Below are positions 21,754 through 33,310 of a stretch of DNA of 64,000 bases, one piece after another (position 1 is the stretch's first letter; every line of letters begins with the position of its first letter). The position numbers and the translations under genes are program-made. The notes below the pieces were generated by a model. It did no database searches, had not been told where the DNA came from, and saw only the letters and a list, made by a program, of their open reading frames with translations. This DNA comes from Arion vulgaris (Eukaryota; Mollusca; Gastropoda; Stylommatophora; Arionidae). The DNA lies in NCBI GenBank assembly GCA_020796225.1, contig CM036754.1:21456867-21520866 (forward strand), given 5' to 3'.

Positions 21754-22023
21754 TTGCCTTTCTGTGCCTTAGAACAGGACACAATCGACTCTGCAGCCTC
21801 ATGTATACAAAATTCAAGATTGGCAATTCAGCCATGTGGACAGGCACATCATACTGCAAAGCACATACTTCAAGACTGCCCCGAATATGATATACTAAGG
21901 CAGACTCGCTGGACTAACGAAACAACACTCAACATAAAACTACAGAAAACCTGTGCAGCTACAAAAGACATTGAAGTTTATACTAGAAACGTTGAATATA
22001 TAGTCAATATTTCAAGCGAATGA
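21754..22023 (+). mobile_element. LINE C-terminal fragment (post-RNase H region)
   Basis: The 89-codon open frame contains AIQPCGQAHHTAKHILQDCP and LRQTRWTNETTLNIKLQ, the tail after RNase H in Jockey/CR1/I-like LINEs (CG....T..H.L..CP). Related pieces on the - strand lie near 23350-23756 and 41626-41820. Confidence 0.65.
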
Positions 22024-22339
22024 AAGGAAGGTACTATATCTACTTTAAATACATTTTTGTTTACTCCATATTAGGCATGGGTTCACCGCTGAAATTGACC
22101 CTATTTAAAGGAGAATGTGCCTATGCCGCTTCATGTCATCTAAAAGTTCTGTATATTACAGAATTTTGTTTTTCCTTTGAGTCTGCTAGCCCCACGCACA
22201 ATTCTCATAATCTTTTACTAAATGAGTGGTTGTATGCTGTTTTGTACTATTATTTGTACATCAATGTTGAACTTCAGAATCTTCAGCTGCTTGTAACTCA
22301 TTGCTCATCTTATAGAATATATTACATACCAACTTACGC

Positions 22340-22850
22340 CAATCTTGAAACACCTAGCAATTCCAGTAGAGACTAAAAGACAGATTGTAAATGCAATCTT
22401 CATACCAACACTGTGCTACCAGTATCAAACATGGGCACCGACGAAAGAACACGAAAGGAAAATTACCACATGTGAAATAAGATGCTTGAGGAAAGCAGTA
22501 AATAAAACAAGAAGAGACCATATAAGAAATGAGGAAATTAGAACAACAGTCGGAACAACACCTGCTATTAGGTTTATTGAAAAACAGAGACTCAAATGGT
22601 TTTTCCACTTGGTCAGAATGAACTCAAATGCACCAGTTGCAAGAGAGTACAACATGAAAATGGAATCATCAACAGGAAGGGGCAGATCAAGAAAAAGATA
22701 GGTTGATGGAGTTACAGACATCTTAAAACTCCAGAATACCACAGCATATCAAGCGACCGAGCATGTCTCAGAAAACCGATCATCAGGTAAACCTGCTACG
22801 CCTAGCAACAAAAAAAGCAGAGAAGGACAAAATAAAAGATAGAATATAAC
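22340..22850 (+). mobile_element. RTE-like LINE, 3' end (family B)
   Basis: An unbroken 118-codon stretch (22345-22701) reads AIPVETKRQIVNAIFIPTLC, ITTCEIRCLRKAVNKTRRDH, TTVGTTPAIRFIEKQRLKWF and GRGRSRKR. This is the best preserved copy of this family's C-terminus and can serve as its reference within the window. Confidence 0.78.
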
Positions 22851-23161
22851 TATTTCATATAGCATAGTTTGTAAATATAGAGCAACGGTAAAACATAATA
22901 GCAGTCATACAATTTAGCACTAAATAGTATTTGATAATTTGCCGCATTGTACTGCTGTGATCAAGATCAGTTATATTTTTATTCCAGCATTTGTAATGAA
23001 CAGGTCAGTACACCTTAGGTATTCGCCTGTCCACAACAATTGTTTTAGAAGGGTTGCTTCTTTGACCAGCAAGGATGCAACAGTCTTGCAAAATGTTGTG
23101 GGGTCTGTCTAGGTGCACTGCAGTCTTTTAGGCCATTTTATGCAGGCGGATTCTGAAACTA

Positions 23162-23406
23162 CAGGGTGTTCAAGATTAAAGCAGCCCCATTGACAAATCG
23201 AAAGTTGCCAGATAATCTATCGCGTTATGTTTATGTACTATTTAAACCGGTTCTGACTAGCTCATTTCGCTAGCTCATTTCCGCACTACAATTACATACC
23301 GTCACATAACCTTGACCTATACTACGTCATAACTGAACCTTCTCATTTTCATACATATATGCCAGATTGACTCCATTCACAGGCTGCTATTATCTTGAAC
23401 ACCCTG
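23162..23406. mobile_element. mariner-type MITE, 245 bp, TA target site
   Basis: The ends are CAGGGTGTTCAAGATTAAAG on the left and (reverse complement) CAGGGTGTTCAAGATAATAG on the right, and the repeat extends to about GCAGCC. TA lies on both sides (23160-23161 and 23407-23408). There is no coding capacity. It shares only CAGGGTGT with the MITE at 17315, so it is a separate family. It sits at the edge of a - strand LINE fragment. Confidence 0.88.
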
Positions 23407-23409
23407 TAG

Positions 23410-24200
23410 AATGTTCTGAGTCTGAATCCTTCCTTTCTTTTGATTAAAATATTGTCTACATATTCAATGTTGTCTCTTGTACGAACTTCACTGTCTTTTG
23501 CAACTCGCACAGAGGTCCGCAAGTTTTCTTTCCAGTGTTGTTTCACTAGGCCAGTGGTGAATTTACATCAGTATATCATGTTTGGGGCAGTCTGTCCACA
23601 TGTACAAATGACTGAATTGCCAATTTTGTATACATGTGGCTGTGGAGTCAATTGTGTCCTGTTCTTAGGCACATGATGATAACTTTGTAAAATATGTTCA
23701 TAGTTCGGTAGGCATCTTGTGTTGGTATTTTGTGGTTTTCTGATTGATTTAATCATCTGTTTCTTCTAATACATAATTGGTTCATTAAGTTGCTCATTTA
23801 CAGCACCTTCCTTATCCAGTTGGTCTGCTGTCTTGTTGCTTGATATTTCACAGTAGAAGGTGTCCACTGCATGACAATCTTACTCTGGTTGCAGAGTTCA
23901 GATAGGAGATCTTGTAGACCTGACAATTTTCCGGACTAAAGTGCTTTGATTGCTGAACTTTTCTATCAAAAATACCACTGGATGTGGACAGAGATTAATG
24001 TTCCAACAGTTTCTCAGTTGCTGCCTGTATTTCTACAGCATAGTTATCACAGAATTTTCCTGTTTGTATTTTTAATGGTATCCATAATGTTGTTTTTGTA
24101 TTCTATATACACACTACTCTTTCAGGCCTTATTGCATTTTAGTGTTCGTTTTTTAACACAAAATAGTTTGCTGCATCTTGCAGTGTTTTGGTTAGGTTCC
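23410..24200 (-). mobile_element. LINE 3' fragment, same family as 57900-60100
   Basis: The - strand holds the post-RNase H tail (VYKIGNSVICTCGQTAPNMI, then ENLRTSVRVAKDSEVRTRDN). Further up is nucleotide similarity to the RNase H region of the longer copy (AAGGTGTCCACTGCATGACA against CTGGTATCCACTGTAAGACC). It is heavily decayed and its 5' limit is unclear; 24200-25150 has no clear assignment. Confidence 0.55.
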
Positions 24201-25269
24201 ACAATCTTGTGATGTCTCTCACATTTGAGTGATGCAGTGTTTTTGTGCCAACTTTCATACTTTTTTCTCTAATGAAGGTTACCTTTGTGTTGTTGTACAA
24301 TATTTTTATCTGTCATGTTTATTTCCATGTTTTCTATATGGATGCTGAGTTTTGTAGGAAGTTTTTCCAGTTTTTGAGACCAGCTTGGTTGGTAATCTTT
24401 CCTCCTACCTCTTGAAATGCTACTTTTGACTAAATCCAAAACAGACATGAGTTTTTATCTTGGAATTAATGGCCATTTTTTTCTTTCTTCAATGTATCAT
24501 CAATGTACATGGAAAACTGGCTCTGTTTGGATTTTTGTTATAATTTCATGTGGAAGATAAGTTGTGTTTTTATTCAGTATCTACTGTTCTCATGGTTGTC
24601 ACTATGTTTCTTTGATTGCTGGCACACTTTTCAACTTGTAATTTTTTAAACTTCCTTAATTTATCAGGATTGCTAGTTTTCCACCTAGGCTGAAATTAGT
24701 ATAATTGCAGGTTTCTTTAGAATAAGTAGGCTGTTTTGGAATTACAAAATAATCTCCCATTGCGCTTCTCTTTCTTTTGCTTTGACACGAACCAAGGCAT
24801 ATTGTAGGACAAGAACAGAATGTTTCCACTGTGCTCGGTCAATGGTCACCATTCACAGTGTGCCCCAAGTCTGATACACACTCTGCATCTTTGTCTCCAT
24901 TACGCTCTGCCAGGTTGTCTTTAGTCTTCTCTTTCCAATCCCTTACATTTGGTCAGTGTATCCCCAGCTTGGAAAATGATGGTTACGGTTTCTGACCATT
25001 ATCCATTTGGTTGGGCTTTGATTTATATTGTTCAATTGGATTTTTTGGTTTGGCAGTAAATATATGAGATGATTTAAAATATTGTTATATATTGATTTAT
25101 AAATTAGTCATTCATTTATTTTTTTTAATGATTTGTTTTTAGTTTATTATTATTTGTCGAGAGCAGACTGAAAAGTTTTACCTTCCTTAAATAAAATGCA
25201 CAGGAAAAGATATTTGAATGAAATTAGAAAATAAATATACCTACACCACTTGGTACTGCACACATTTTA

Positions 25270-25690
25270 AAAAAAAAAGTATGCAAGTTAATACATTTTT
25301 GCCAACGTTTCACTAGTTTTTGAAACCTTTCCATAAAGAAATTGTCGTTTAATTTTCGAAACCATTTCCTCACTTTAGATTTCACCTCTTAATCACAGCA
25401 GAAATGCGATTATGGTTTTTTTGAGTTTTGGGAACAGATGGAAATCACTAGAAACCAGGTCTGAACTATATGTTGGGCGTGGCAGGACTGAAAAGTCCAT
25501 GTGTTTAATTGCATCCTTTGTTGCGTTTTTGTGATGCCTGGTTTTGTTGTGTTGAGGGAGTATTTCATTTCTCTTTCCAATTCATCTGGTTCTTCTTTTT
25601 AAAGCAGTAAGAATTTCAATGTAACGTTCAGAGTTTATAATTGTTCCATTTCTCAAGAAAGTTGACATGACCTTTCCATCCGAGGCCTGA
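25270..25690 (-). pseudogene. mariner transposase, C-terminal half, disrupted
   Basis: Read on the - strand: DGKVMSTFLRNGTIINSERY, IEILTALKRRTR, LPQHNKTRHHK, FSVLPRPTYSSDLVSSDFHL and FPKLKK, then RKWFRKLNDNFFMERFQKLV and KRWQKCI. These match mariner transposase blocks in order. The block normally HDNARPH has lost its Asp here (HNKTRHH), while the last catalytic motif, usually YSPDLAPSDFHLFP, is still legible. Frame breaks and the ligand change make it inactive. Confidence 0.85.
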
Positions 25691-25711
25691 GTTTTCAATA
25701 TTTTGACTGAG

Positions 25712-27170
25712 GTTTACTTTAGTTTAGTCGTCAGATCATCATCACTGCACGTCGAACCAATTAGTCCATAAGTGCTCCAATCTCTCCCTCAGTATGTCCC
25801 TCAGCGTGTGGCAACTAACGACACCGGTTCTTTGTTGGTTTACTACTCTTCTTTGTCTGTCAGTATAGCATTCTTGTCGAGCTACACCACACTTAACATT
25901 GAGTTCTTGCAGTGTGGTTAGTGTTGTAGACTCACCACTATTACTTGAATCATGTACATGTCCTCTCTCCCTTAGGGAATTTATAATATCAGCCTGGTCC
26001 ATTGCTCACCCGCTTTGTACAGCAGCCATACCTGCAAGCCTATCCGCACGCTCATTCCCTTACACCTGCATGTCCTGGCACAAAAATAAAACTGATCTTT
26101 GTCAGCTTAGACCTTTCCTAGCGACTCCATTCAATGTCTCCTAGCCCATCCTGTTTCAATCTTCCCAAGCATACTCATTGAGTCACTGAAAAACATGCAT
26201 GGATAAAAGTCTGTGATTCCAGCCAAACCATCGCTTCAGTAACCACCATGATTTCCATAGTGAGACTGCTCATAGTCATGGCAAAACCACCACTGTCTTC
26301 CTTCACAACATCCCTCCGACCTGAGCAGTCTTCTTCTTCTTTGCGTTGTTCTTTACGACCAATTGTAATCACTCTTTGTGATATGTTTGATCTTTGCCAA
26401 GAACGTGTATCGTTGCACATTGGTTTGGTAGGCCCTAAACGCATAGAATTCTACACGTTTAGGACACATGCATCCGATTTCAGCCAAACCTCCTTAGTCG
26501 TCTCTTACACATGCATGGCAGGTAACAGTGGTTCTATTCTTTACACCCCAAATTTGGGCCCCGGAAAGCCACGAGCTCCGCACATGTTGAATCATGGAAC
26601 CATCCGTATAAATGATTACATCATGCTCAAATGCATTCTCAGAAATTAATGCCTGAACTTCTGCCTCCACAACAAGTGGGTTGTCTTGTCTGGATTCTTT
26701 TCAAGTTTGATGCTTACCGAAAAGATGTATTGATTCCTGTTGGCACTGGTATCCATTCTTCACTGGTATCAATGTCTTCAAGTATACACACCTGTTCAAT
26801 ACTGTCCTCGGCCTGACCCATCCAAGATTTTCCTCTTTTAACCTATTTCCTTTTTGTCTCTTTATTTCCATGTACAGAGGATGTTGTGTGTCAGTATTGA
26901 CTCAAGGTATGCCGTGCACGGCTCATCAGTATTCTATATTCCATAGTAGGATAGTCAAGAAGATAGCACATCGCCCCGCACGACGTGTCTTTAGTGCACC
27001 CAAGTATAATGCGTATTGCCTCGTTCTGTATTCTTTCCAGTCATTCTATCTGACTATGACTGAGAGTCAGGATCGCCAGAGCATACTCAAGCACAGAAAG
27101 GACCAGACCCTGGTATAAAAGACAAAGATGGCTGAGGTGATTTCTTATGGTGGTATTTCTGTATTTTTCA
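25712..27170 (-). mobile_element. Ingi/I-group LINE, 3' part, inserted in mariner
   Basis: The - strand reads, from RT C-terminus to 3' end: LYQGLVLSVLEYALAILTLS near 27040-27120, then RNase H pieces (SLTMEIMVVTEAMVWLES near 26220-26290, close to the family's MTMEVLEVTNALLWLES), then MDQADIINSLRERGHVHDSS and GVVSCHTLRDILRERLEHLW down to 25742. The tail GATGATGATCTGACGACTAA marks the 3' end at about 25712. A SINE at 26329-26572 splits the RNase H region. Confidence 0.78.
26329..26572 (-). repeat. MetaSINE-like SINE inserted in the LINE
   Basis: On the - strand it runs from GGGGCCCAAATTTGGGGTGT through GTAAGAGACGACTAAGGAGG to a (GAAGAA)n tail at 26329. It belongs to the same subfamily as 42391-42632 and 2208-2352, which carry GGAGGTTTGGCTGAAATCGG after the core; this separates them from family A. 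LINE sequence resumes on both sides. Confidence 0.78.
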
Positions 27171-27444
27171 TCTTTGAAATGCTTTACTCAGTGTCTTACT
27201 GTACTCGCATCAACACACTGGTCACCATAAATGACTTGCATATGTCAATACTCCTCATTTCCAGTGTGCAATAATCTGGAACTGTTGACATCAATCTGGA
27301 AAATTTTGGCGTCTTTATGTATAAGGTCAATTATATGCAGGGGAGATGTCATGCAGTTGTAGAGACTCAAATTTATCCAGATATGTCCGATGTTACTAAA
27401 GATATAACAGTAGAAGCAAAACTTTTCAGTCTGGCCTCGTATAA

Positions 27445-28295
27445 TTTTTGCTCGAAGTGAACATGAAGAGAATGGGGAGAAAATTTTCTTTTGACATTTT
27501 ATTTTGTTGTTTGCAATTATTTCATTTATGATCTTTTGCAAGTAATATTGGTGCCGTAGTCATGTTTTAAATGATTTATCTTTGACTTGAAATGTTAACG
27601 GTTTAAAAGTTGACTGAAAATTGGTTATAAAGTTTCTTTAATATATGAGATTTAATTTGTGCTCAAAAACCATTTCCTTCCAATTATTTATTTTGTTGCA
27701 TTCAAATATCCAAGTAGTGTAAGCTGGGGACAAAAGTATTAAATTGTAAAAGTATAATATCAGATAAATAGTCAATATATATATGTGTGCTTATAAGTTG
27801 CTTCTCTTCTGTATTGAAATGTAAACGCTTACCTGAGAAGATTCCACTCATTTGCACCAGCTGCTTTTCACTGATCTGGTGCGGTTACATCTCTGCTACT
27901 TCATAAGCTATATATTCTTCTTCCAGCTAAATTCTTGTCATCCTGGAAGTCTAGTTCTATTGCCTCTGGTTTTCTATGCTTTTCATGGTAGTCGATCAAT
28001 TTCCATGGTGCAGTCTTGACTGAATCACCACAGCTGAAATTGTTCCATCTAGATTGTAGCTTATAATTGTTGACTAGCAATTTTCTGGGGTAGCTCTGTG
28101 ACAGTTCTCTGGATTTTAACACCAGCAGGCTGTGTTCAAATTCCAGTACAGTCAATTCTTCAGTTATCTCACTGATGATGGGTACCCTGAATTTGAGTTT
28201 GGAATCATAGTTATTCTATCCAAATTTAAAGTCACAATTTGCGTTGCTCTAATCCATAGGTTATTACAAGCATATTTGTTTTTATTACGATATTA
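27445..28295. other. unclassified spacer with an 84-codon minus open frame
   Basis: AT-rich. The minus-strand open frame at 27901-28155 (MTVLEFEHSLLVLKSRELSQ...) has a fair amino-acid mix but no motif I recognise and no convincing splice context. It may be part of the RTE copy that follows. Confidence 0.35.
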
Positions 28296-28299
28296 ATTT

Positions 28300-29520
28300 T
28301 CTTGATATCATCATCTGTGCCATGCTGGATAGTGTAAGAAATCATGGATCTTGGCAAACATCTGTGCTGAATGCTAACTATCAATTCAAATGTTGATTTT
28401 CAGTACCATGAAGTTAGACTGCCTAGAATTGTTTCACTTTGTTGTACTCTGTCTCCCCCGACTGATTTTGTCACTTGTCATCATGTGTTCTAGACCTCCT
28501 TTTGTCCTGACATTCCAGAGAAAAGGCTGATTATATTTTGTCTTTATAATGAACTTTCTCTTTGTTGACCTTTTTTGACACACCCACATTTAGCCAACTT
28601 AATGGGATTTTCAGCATTCAGTGAAATCACATCTCTGCTACCTCCAAAGATCTTTCTCTCTGTTTATTTATTGTCAATGATTTGCTTCCAGATGTCAGTA
28701 CTGGCTACATATAGCACTAAACAACTCTCTGACTTCCATGGATGGCTTGTTGCATCCTTCATTTTCTGGAAAGATGCGTTTGCATGGTCTGTTATGTTTT
28801 ATTTCTGCTCTGCATCTACCATCTGTCATTTTTAGAGTTCTATGATATTTAAATTGATTGATCTGTCTTGGCTATATCCTAATTTGATGGTGCATTCTCT
28901 TCTTTTGTCCTACTGATTATACTTTTGAGCATTACATTGAGGAGGCATAGTTTTCTGGACATCCCAAGGTGTATGACTTGAAATGGTGCTATCCTGTTAT
29001 TTGACTTTTTTCAGTCATATTTTTCCAAGTCTCCCTCTTGCCTTGTAACCTGATGTGCTGATATAGTTCATGTATGTTTTTTTGCTGCTGACTGCTTGAG
29101 AATCCTTCTGACCAAATGCCCAACCTATTTAATTCTTTGATGTTCTATAAAATCTCTGACTGATGTTGTTCCAACACTTTTTCTCAGTGTCTCATTTTTA
29201 CCTAGTTTCTCCTTGTTTTGCATGCAGCATTTCATATGCATCTCATCTCACCGGATGGGAAATTGCTCATGTGTTTATTTCATGGACTGTCCATGTCTGA
29301 CACTGGTAGCATAGTGTAGGTACAAATAGGGCATCTTTTAAATTTTTTTATGTTTGTATAGTAACATGGTGTTTTAGGATTGGGGCTAATTTAGTTTATG
29401 TTGTTCACCTTCTGAATTCTGGTTTTGATATCATTTATCTAATCTGCCATCATCTGTAAAGATACTTTTTAGCGGTTTGAATTCTTTTACTTGCATTAGT
29501 ATCTTTTCGTTGATAGAAAT
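28300..29520 (-). mobile_element. RTE-like LINE fragments (family A), reverse strand
   Basis: Nucleotide order matches the copy at 60110-60640 on the same strand: GCCATGCTGG near the 3' end, TGTCACTTGTCATCATGTGTTC, then the stretch around CATCTCTGCTACCTCCAAAG and CAGTACTGGCTACATATAGC. Near 29431-29490 the - strand encodes FKPLKSIFTDDGRLDK, the FKYLGS.I..DGR motif. Much decayed; the limits are approximate. Confidence 0.6.
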
Positions 29521-29564
29521 GTTGAGACGTTTGTTCGATTTATTAATTATTCTGTGGTTATCCT

Positions 29565-29800
29565 CATGTCTGTGGCTTAGGGGATAGTTTCTCGATCTAT
29601 TAACCCAGAAGTTCTGAGTTTGAATCGCTCGGACAATTTGGATGCAAATTGTTTCACATGTATTTTTACAAAAGGATGATGGCACCACCTGTCCAGAAAG
29701 CAATGACAAACTACTAAACGTAATAATGCCTAGAAAAATCACAAACAGCTTTTAAAAGCTGGGGTTGATTCGTAAAGTCCTGTAAAGGATATGCAATTAG
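29565..29800 (+). repeat. tRNA-derived SINE, family C
   Basis: The head is GTGGCTTAGGGGATAGTTTC with a B-box-like GAGTTTGAATCGC. The body is CCAGAAAGCAATGACAAACT and the end GGTTGATTCGTAAAGTCCTG. Other copies are at 51620-51815 (+) and 60650-60920 (-), where the body reads CAGAAAGCAATGGCAAACCA. Confidence 0.65.
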
Positions 29801-30855
29801 CTCAATTTTTTTATCCTCATGTCATACTTCAGGCCATTGGCATTGAGACAGTTGGTGGTGCATTTTAATATATTAAATATATATCTAAAATAGCATAGCT
29901 GCAGTAAAATGGAAACACTTGTAAATATAATGACCCATGAGTATTAAGTCTCCCCAAGCAGATGTTGATGGGTATAGATACTGATCGTTTCTGAGACAAA
30001 CTGGTTAAACACTTTCATTATTCGGCCTCATAGGTGCACTTCATGCAACTTTTGATGCAGCCAGATGTTTTTGAATGCAATATACCATCAATTGCAATGT
30101 TCTCATTCAACAAGTGGTAGCTGAAAAACTGCAGTCCTTTCACCTATATCCATCTCCAACATCCCACTATAGATACTTATGATGTAATCTATCTGCTGTT
30201 TCATTACTATTGACACCTGCATGTTCAGGACCTATATACAACCCTGATGTCTGAAGAATCTCTAGATGTCATACAGTCACAGGCCATTTTGAACCTTTCG
30301 AAGAATGGGCTGAACGTTGAACACAATAGTTGCACTATCTGATGGATTCACAGAGAAACATTGCAGATTGGCAGTAACATTCTCATCTTTCATCCATATA
30401 CTGTATGTAGTTGTTCTTTATGTTCCGTTACATTTGGTGAAGACCCTACAGCGCTCCCAAACTAGAAACCCTGACCACATTTTTCACCATATAATGCGTA
30501 AGCCCTTCTGTGCATACAACATTACCATCCAAGGGGTTATCAACAACCAGTTGATTAATATTGAAATCTGATTTTCATTTACCTCCATCTCTACACTCTC
30601 TCCCAAGATAAATGTTAAATACAGTCTTCTCCCCTTTTGGTAAAGTTGCAAATGTTGTCATCTTGCATATCTTACTTTTGACCGGTGCCATCCTCATGTT
30701 GTCACATTTGATTCTCATGCCCTTGTTCTCATTATATTTCCATACACAACTTGCATGACAATTGTGCAAGATAACATTTGTTAAAAATCTTAGTGCCTTC
30801 AAATGTTTTCATTATGAAAGTAGATATCTTGAAGTTATATGTATTTTACTTTCAG
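29801..30855. other. no recognisable feature
   Basis: About 1 kb of spacer without repeats or coding signatures that I can support. Confidence 0.35.
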
Positions 30856-30909
30856 CAACCAGATCTATCATCAAGAGAGAGCACTGTATTGAAACTTTGT
30901 TTGAACTTT
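30856..30909 (+). other. orphan exon-like segment (54 bp)
   Basis: A strong acceptor (TGTATTTTACTTTCAG) and a strong donor (GTAAGT) enclose exactly 18 codons: QPDLSSRESTVLKLCLNF. It lies between the two genes, 14.6 kb past the stop of the first and 9 kb before the start of the second, so it belongs to neither by position. It may be an exon of an unseen transcript or a chance pair of sites. Confidence 0.3.
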
Positions 30910-31688
30910 GTAAGTAACATTTGAGTTATATCAAAAACAGAGATATAGCACATAAAGACATAAATCTTGATCAGTTTCGACTGATGGATTATTGCCCTCT
31001 TTGTCTATTGTATGATATGTGCCTACAATGTTTGTTGATTCATGCACATGGGATGTACAAACGACTGACTGATGATGGCAAATGTTTTGGATATGTATGT
31101 CTATCTACTCACAAATACATTAATGTACTTTATACATGCTTATATATGGTAGACCACATTAGTTAGTATATAATGAATGCTGTAATCGGTACATACTGCT
31201 TCCTTTAACTGTGTATACATATATATATATCAGTGAAATATGATGGACTGTGCCTAGCCATGAAGCAAATACACCCTGGTGTGAATTATTCAAAGTGACT
31301 TTTCTTGTTATTTTGTATTTATCATGTCTTGACATTTTAATACACGTTTGTTTGTGTCTGTTTTATCAATCAAGTTAACCCCTCTGTGTAATATGTGAGG
31401 TTTATACCAAGAACTTGAGTATGTTGTGCACCCGCTAGACCACTACGTCATACAGGACAAGCAAATCCGTACTTCTGCCAAAGTGTATGCATATTATCTA
31501 AGAGGACACATATTTGTACAGAGTGGTAAACTGTATGATTTGACAAACAGAAAAACCCTCACTTTAAAGTACCACAACTTGCGTTGTACTGTAACATGTT
31601 ATCAGATCTGACTGGTTATAAGAGAGGCTGTCAGAGCTGACTCATGTCAAATACATATTCAAATGCAGACACTTAGTTAGGATATACA

Positions 31689-31940
31689 ATGCCAGTGTGT
31701 TGCTGGGGCTCACAAGGGAGCCAAGAATAGTAACACTGCGACCTACAAGGCATGTCGTAAGAGCCAACTGAAGTAGGGAAGCTACCCTAGTAAATAAAAA
31801 GCGCCGCAGAAATTGGATGAGCTGGTCTATTTGTGGGCACATAACTGGCACATGTACAATCACTCTTAGGCTCAGATCACATACAAATCACACAGTGGTT
31901 TAACAAGTGGTCGATATGGAGCTTTGGAACAAGAAGGATA
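31689..31940 (+). repeat. MetaSINE-like SINE, family A
   Basis: The copy runs GGCTCACAAGGGAGCCAAG, core TGTCGTAAGAGCCAACTGA, CTAGTAAATAAAAAGCGCCG, to a short AAGAAG tail. Two mutations break the usual GAGGCGACT core. Confidence 0.72.
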
Positions 31941-32164
31941 TACAAAATACATGTCACAGTATACTATAGCTGTGACAATATTCCTTTCACAACTACCAAT
32001 CTGTTCAGAATTTCAATAATTATGTTGCTCATTGTGTTCTATGTCATGCTATTCCTAATCTTATCATCTGCCTTTTTTTTTTTTACCTTTTATCTTTCTT
32101 GTCACAATTTTTCTTTTATGTATATTATTATATTTCTCTCGTACCGTTATATGTTGCATAGAAA

Positions 32165-32342
32165 TTAAAGCAATTTCTCCATACCTCTCTCTCTCCTGGT
32201 AACTCGCTTAATCTTCTCTATGGAACTGAGTTTGATATTTCTCGCCTCTCTCAGTAACTTTTGTTTCAGGGTTCCACTGGGACATAGTTTCTTTCTTGAA
32301 CTCTGTGCCTCCCAATTCAATGCCTGCTTTGTGATTCTATGA
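32165..32342 (-). mobile_element. LINE C-terminal fragment
   Basis: The - strand encodes HRITKQALNWEAQSSRKKL and LLREARNIKLSSIEKIKRVT. This has the form of LINE C-termini (..iarqALrWtPqGkRkrGRP..W). A related piece is at 57436-57600 on the + strand ([12 protein letters not shown]). A SINE at 32345 follows directly. Confidence 0.5.
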
Positions 32343-32344
32343 TT

Positions 32345-32583
32345 GCCGTGTGGTGCCTGGGCCCACAAGGGAAGCAAAGAATAGTACCACTGCTATGTAC
32401 AAGGCAAGTCGTAGAAGCGACTGATGTAGGACCTAGGGAAGCTACCCTAGTAAATAAAAAGCATCATAGAAATGGGATGTGCAGGCATAACGTACAATCG
32501 CTCTTAGGCTCAGATCACGTACAAATCACACAGAGTGGTTAACAAGTGGTCAATATGGAGCGTTCGAAGAAAAGAAGGAGAAG
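32345..32583 (+). repeat. MetaSINE-like SINE, family A
   Basis: GCCCACAAGGGAAGCAAAG, ACTGATGTAGGACCTAGGGA, CTAGTAAATAAAAAGCATCA, and a GAAGGAGAAG tail. The core has lost two bases (GTCGTAGAAGCGACTGA). Confidence 0.75.
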
Positions 32584-32649
32584 ATTATTCTGTGATAATT
32601 TCTTATGACAATATAAAAGCTGAACTTGCAATTAAGCAGTTGATATCAG

Positions 32650-33165
32650 ATACCTCAAATGATGATGTATAAACAGAAGTGTCGCGGTGAGAAGTCAGGC
32701 AGGTGTTTCCTAGTTAGCACGAACGGTAGGGTCGTTACAGAGCAACTACTTCCAGTATGAGAATAGAAGCTGAGGCTGTTACTGTAGCACTGCGTTTCCT
32801 GGGTAGTTGTTCTGTCTGACTCTCAATCGATGCTCCGGAAGTTCCAAAACAGCAGATGGTAGTAAGAGTCGATGTCGTCTACAAAGGTCTCCAGGCGAAG
32901 ATCTATTGTTCTGGATATGCGGGTGTTTGCAGCAATGAGAACCTGGACAGGCTTGCATTATGAGCATCGATAGTTGAATGAATATGGATAGCAGGAAAGT
33001 ATTTCGACTTCTCAACGACCGCCTGTTGCATAGGGACACTAAAATTGATAGTGAATCTTTCTAGCGCTTTAAGGAGTTTGGAATTATACGTTGAACAAGC
33101 AGGACAGTCTCACAGTCTGCGGGTGAGAATGAGTAGTGTGTTTAACAAGCGATGCACATGGGCCG
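32650..33165 (+). mobile_element. Ingi/I-group LINE, 3' fragment
   Basis: It parallels 47950-48430 base for base over long stretches: CTTCCAGTATGAGAATAGAA, GACTCTCAATCGATGCTCCG, GTTTGCAGCAATGAGAACCT and GAGTAGTGTGTTTAACAAGC. It encodes the middle and end of RNase H with frame breaks. It stops at about 33165, where the composite element begins. Confidence 0.7.
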
Positions 33166-33197
33166 CAGGTGAAGTGAAATAAATTTGCAACGGTGCG

Positions 33198-33310
33198 CCA
33201 GGGTCAGTGAGCTGGCACTGGCCAAGACCCTACCCACACCTCCTTATGGTGACCCTGGAAACAGACGTCTGTAGTCGGGCTAAGCAGATGGAGATCGAGG
33301 TAAAGCTGTC
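33198..33310 (+). other. structured hairpin module, copy 1
   Basis: A GGTCAGTG / CACTGGCC stem (33202-33209 with 33216-33223, one G-T pair) closes the loop AGCTGG. A second possible stem CCAGGGTCA / TGACCCTGG (33198-33206 with 33250-33258) is perfect but uses the same left bases, so the two are alternatives. The downstream TCGGGCTAAGCAGATGGAGA is A-box-like. Confidence 0.6.

Larger units (their letters stand above)
25152..27441 (-). mobile_element. mariner transposon carrying a nested LINE and SINE
   Basis: The left end has GTCGAGAGCAGACTGAAAAG and the right end, on the opposite strand, TACGAGGCCAGACTGAAAAG, giving a terminal inverted repeat of about 25 bp. TA occurs at the right boundary (27440-27443). 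Transposase pieces lie next to both ends: the C-terminal half at 25270-25690 and a short helix-turn-helix-like piece near 27170-27240. Between them is an unrelated - strand LINE (about 25712-27170), which itself holds a SINE. Without the insertions about 0.85 kb remains, less than the usual 1.3 kb, so part of the transposase is also deleted. Confidence 0.75.

Noticed and set aside
27901..28155. 84-codon - open frame
   Set aside because: Not matched to any LINE motif and without splice sites; kept only as an unclassified spacer note.
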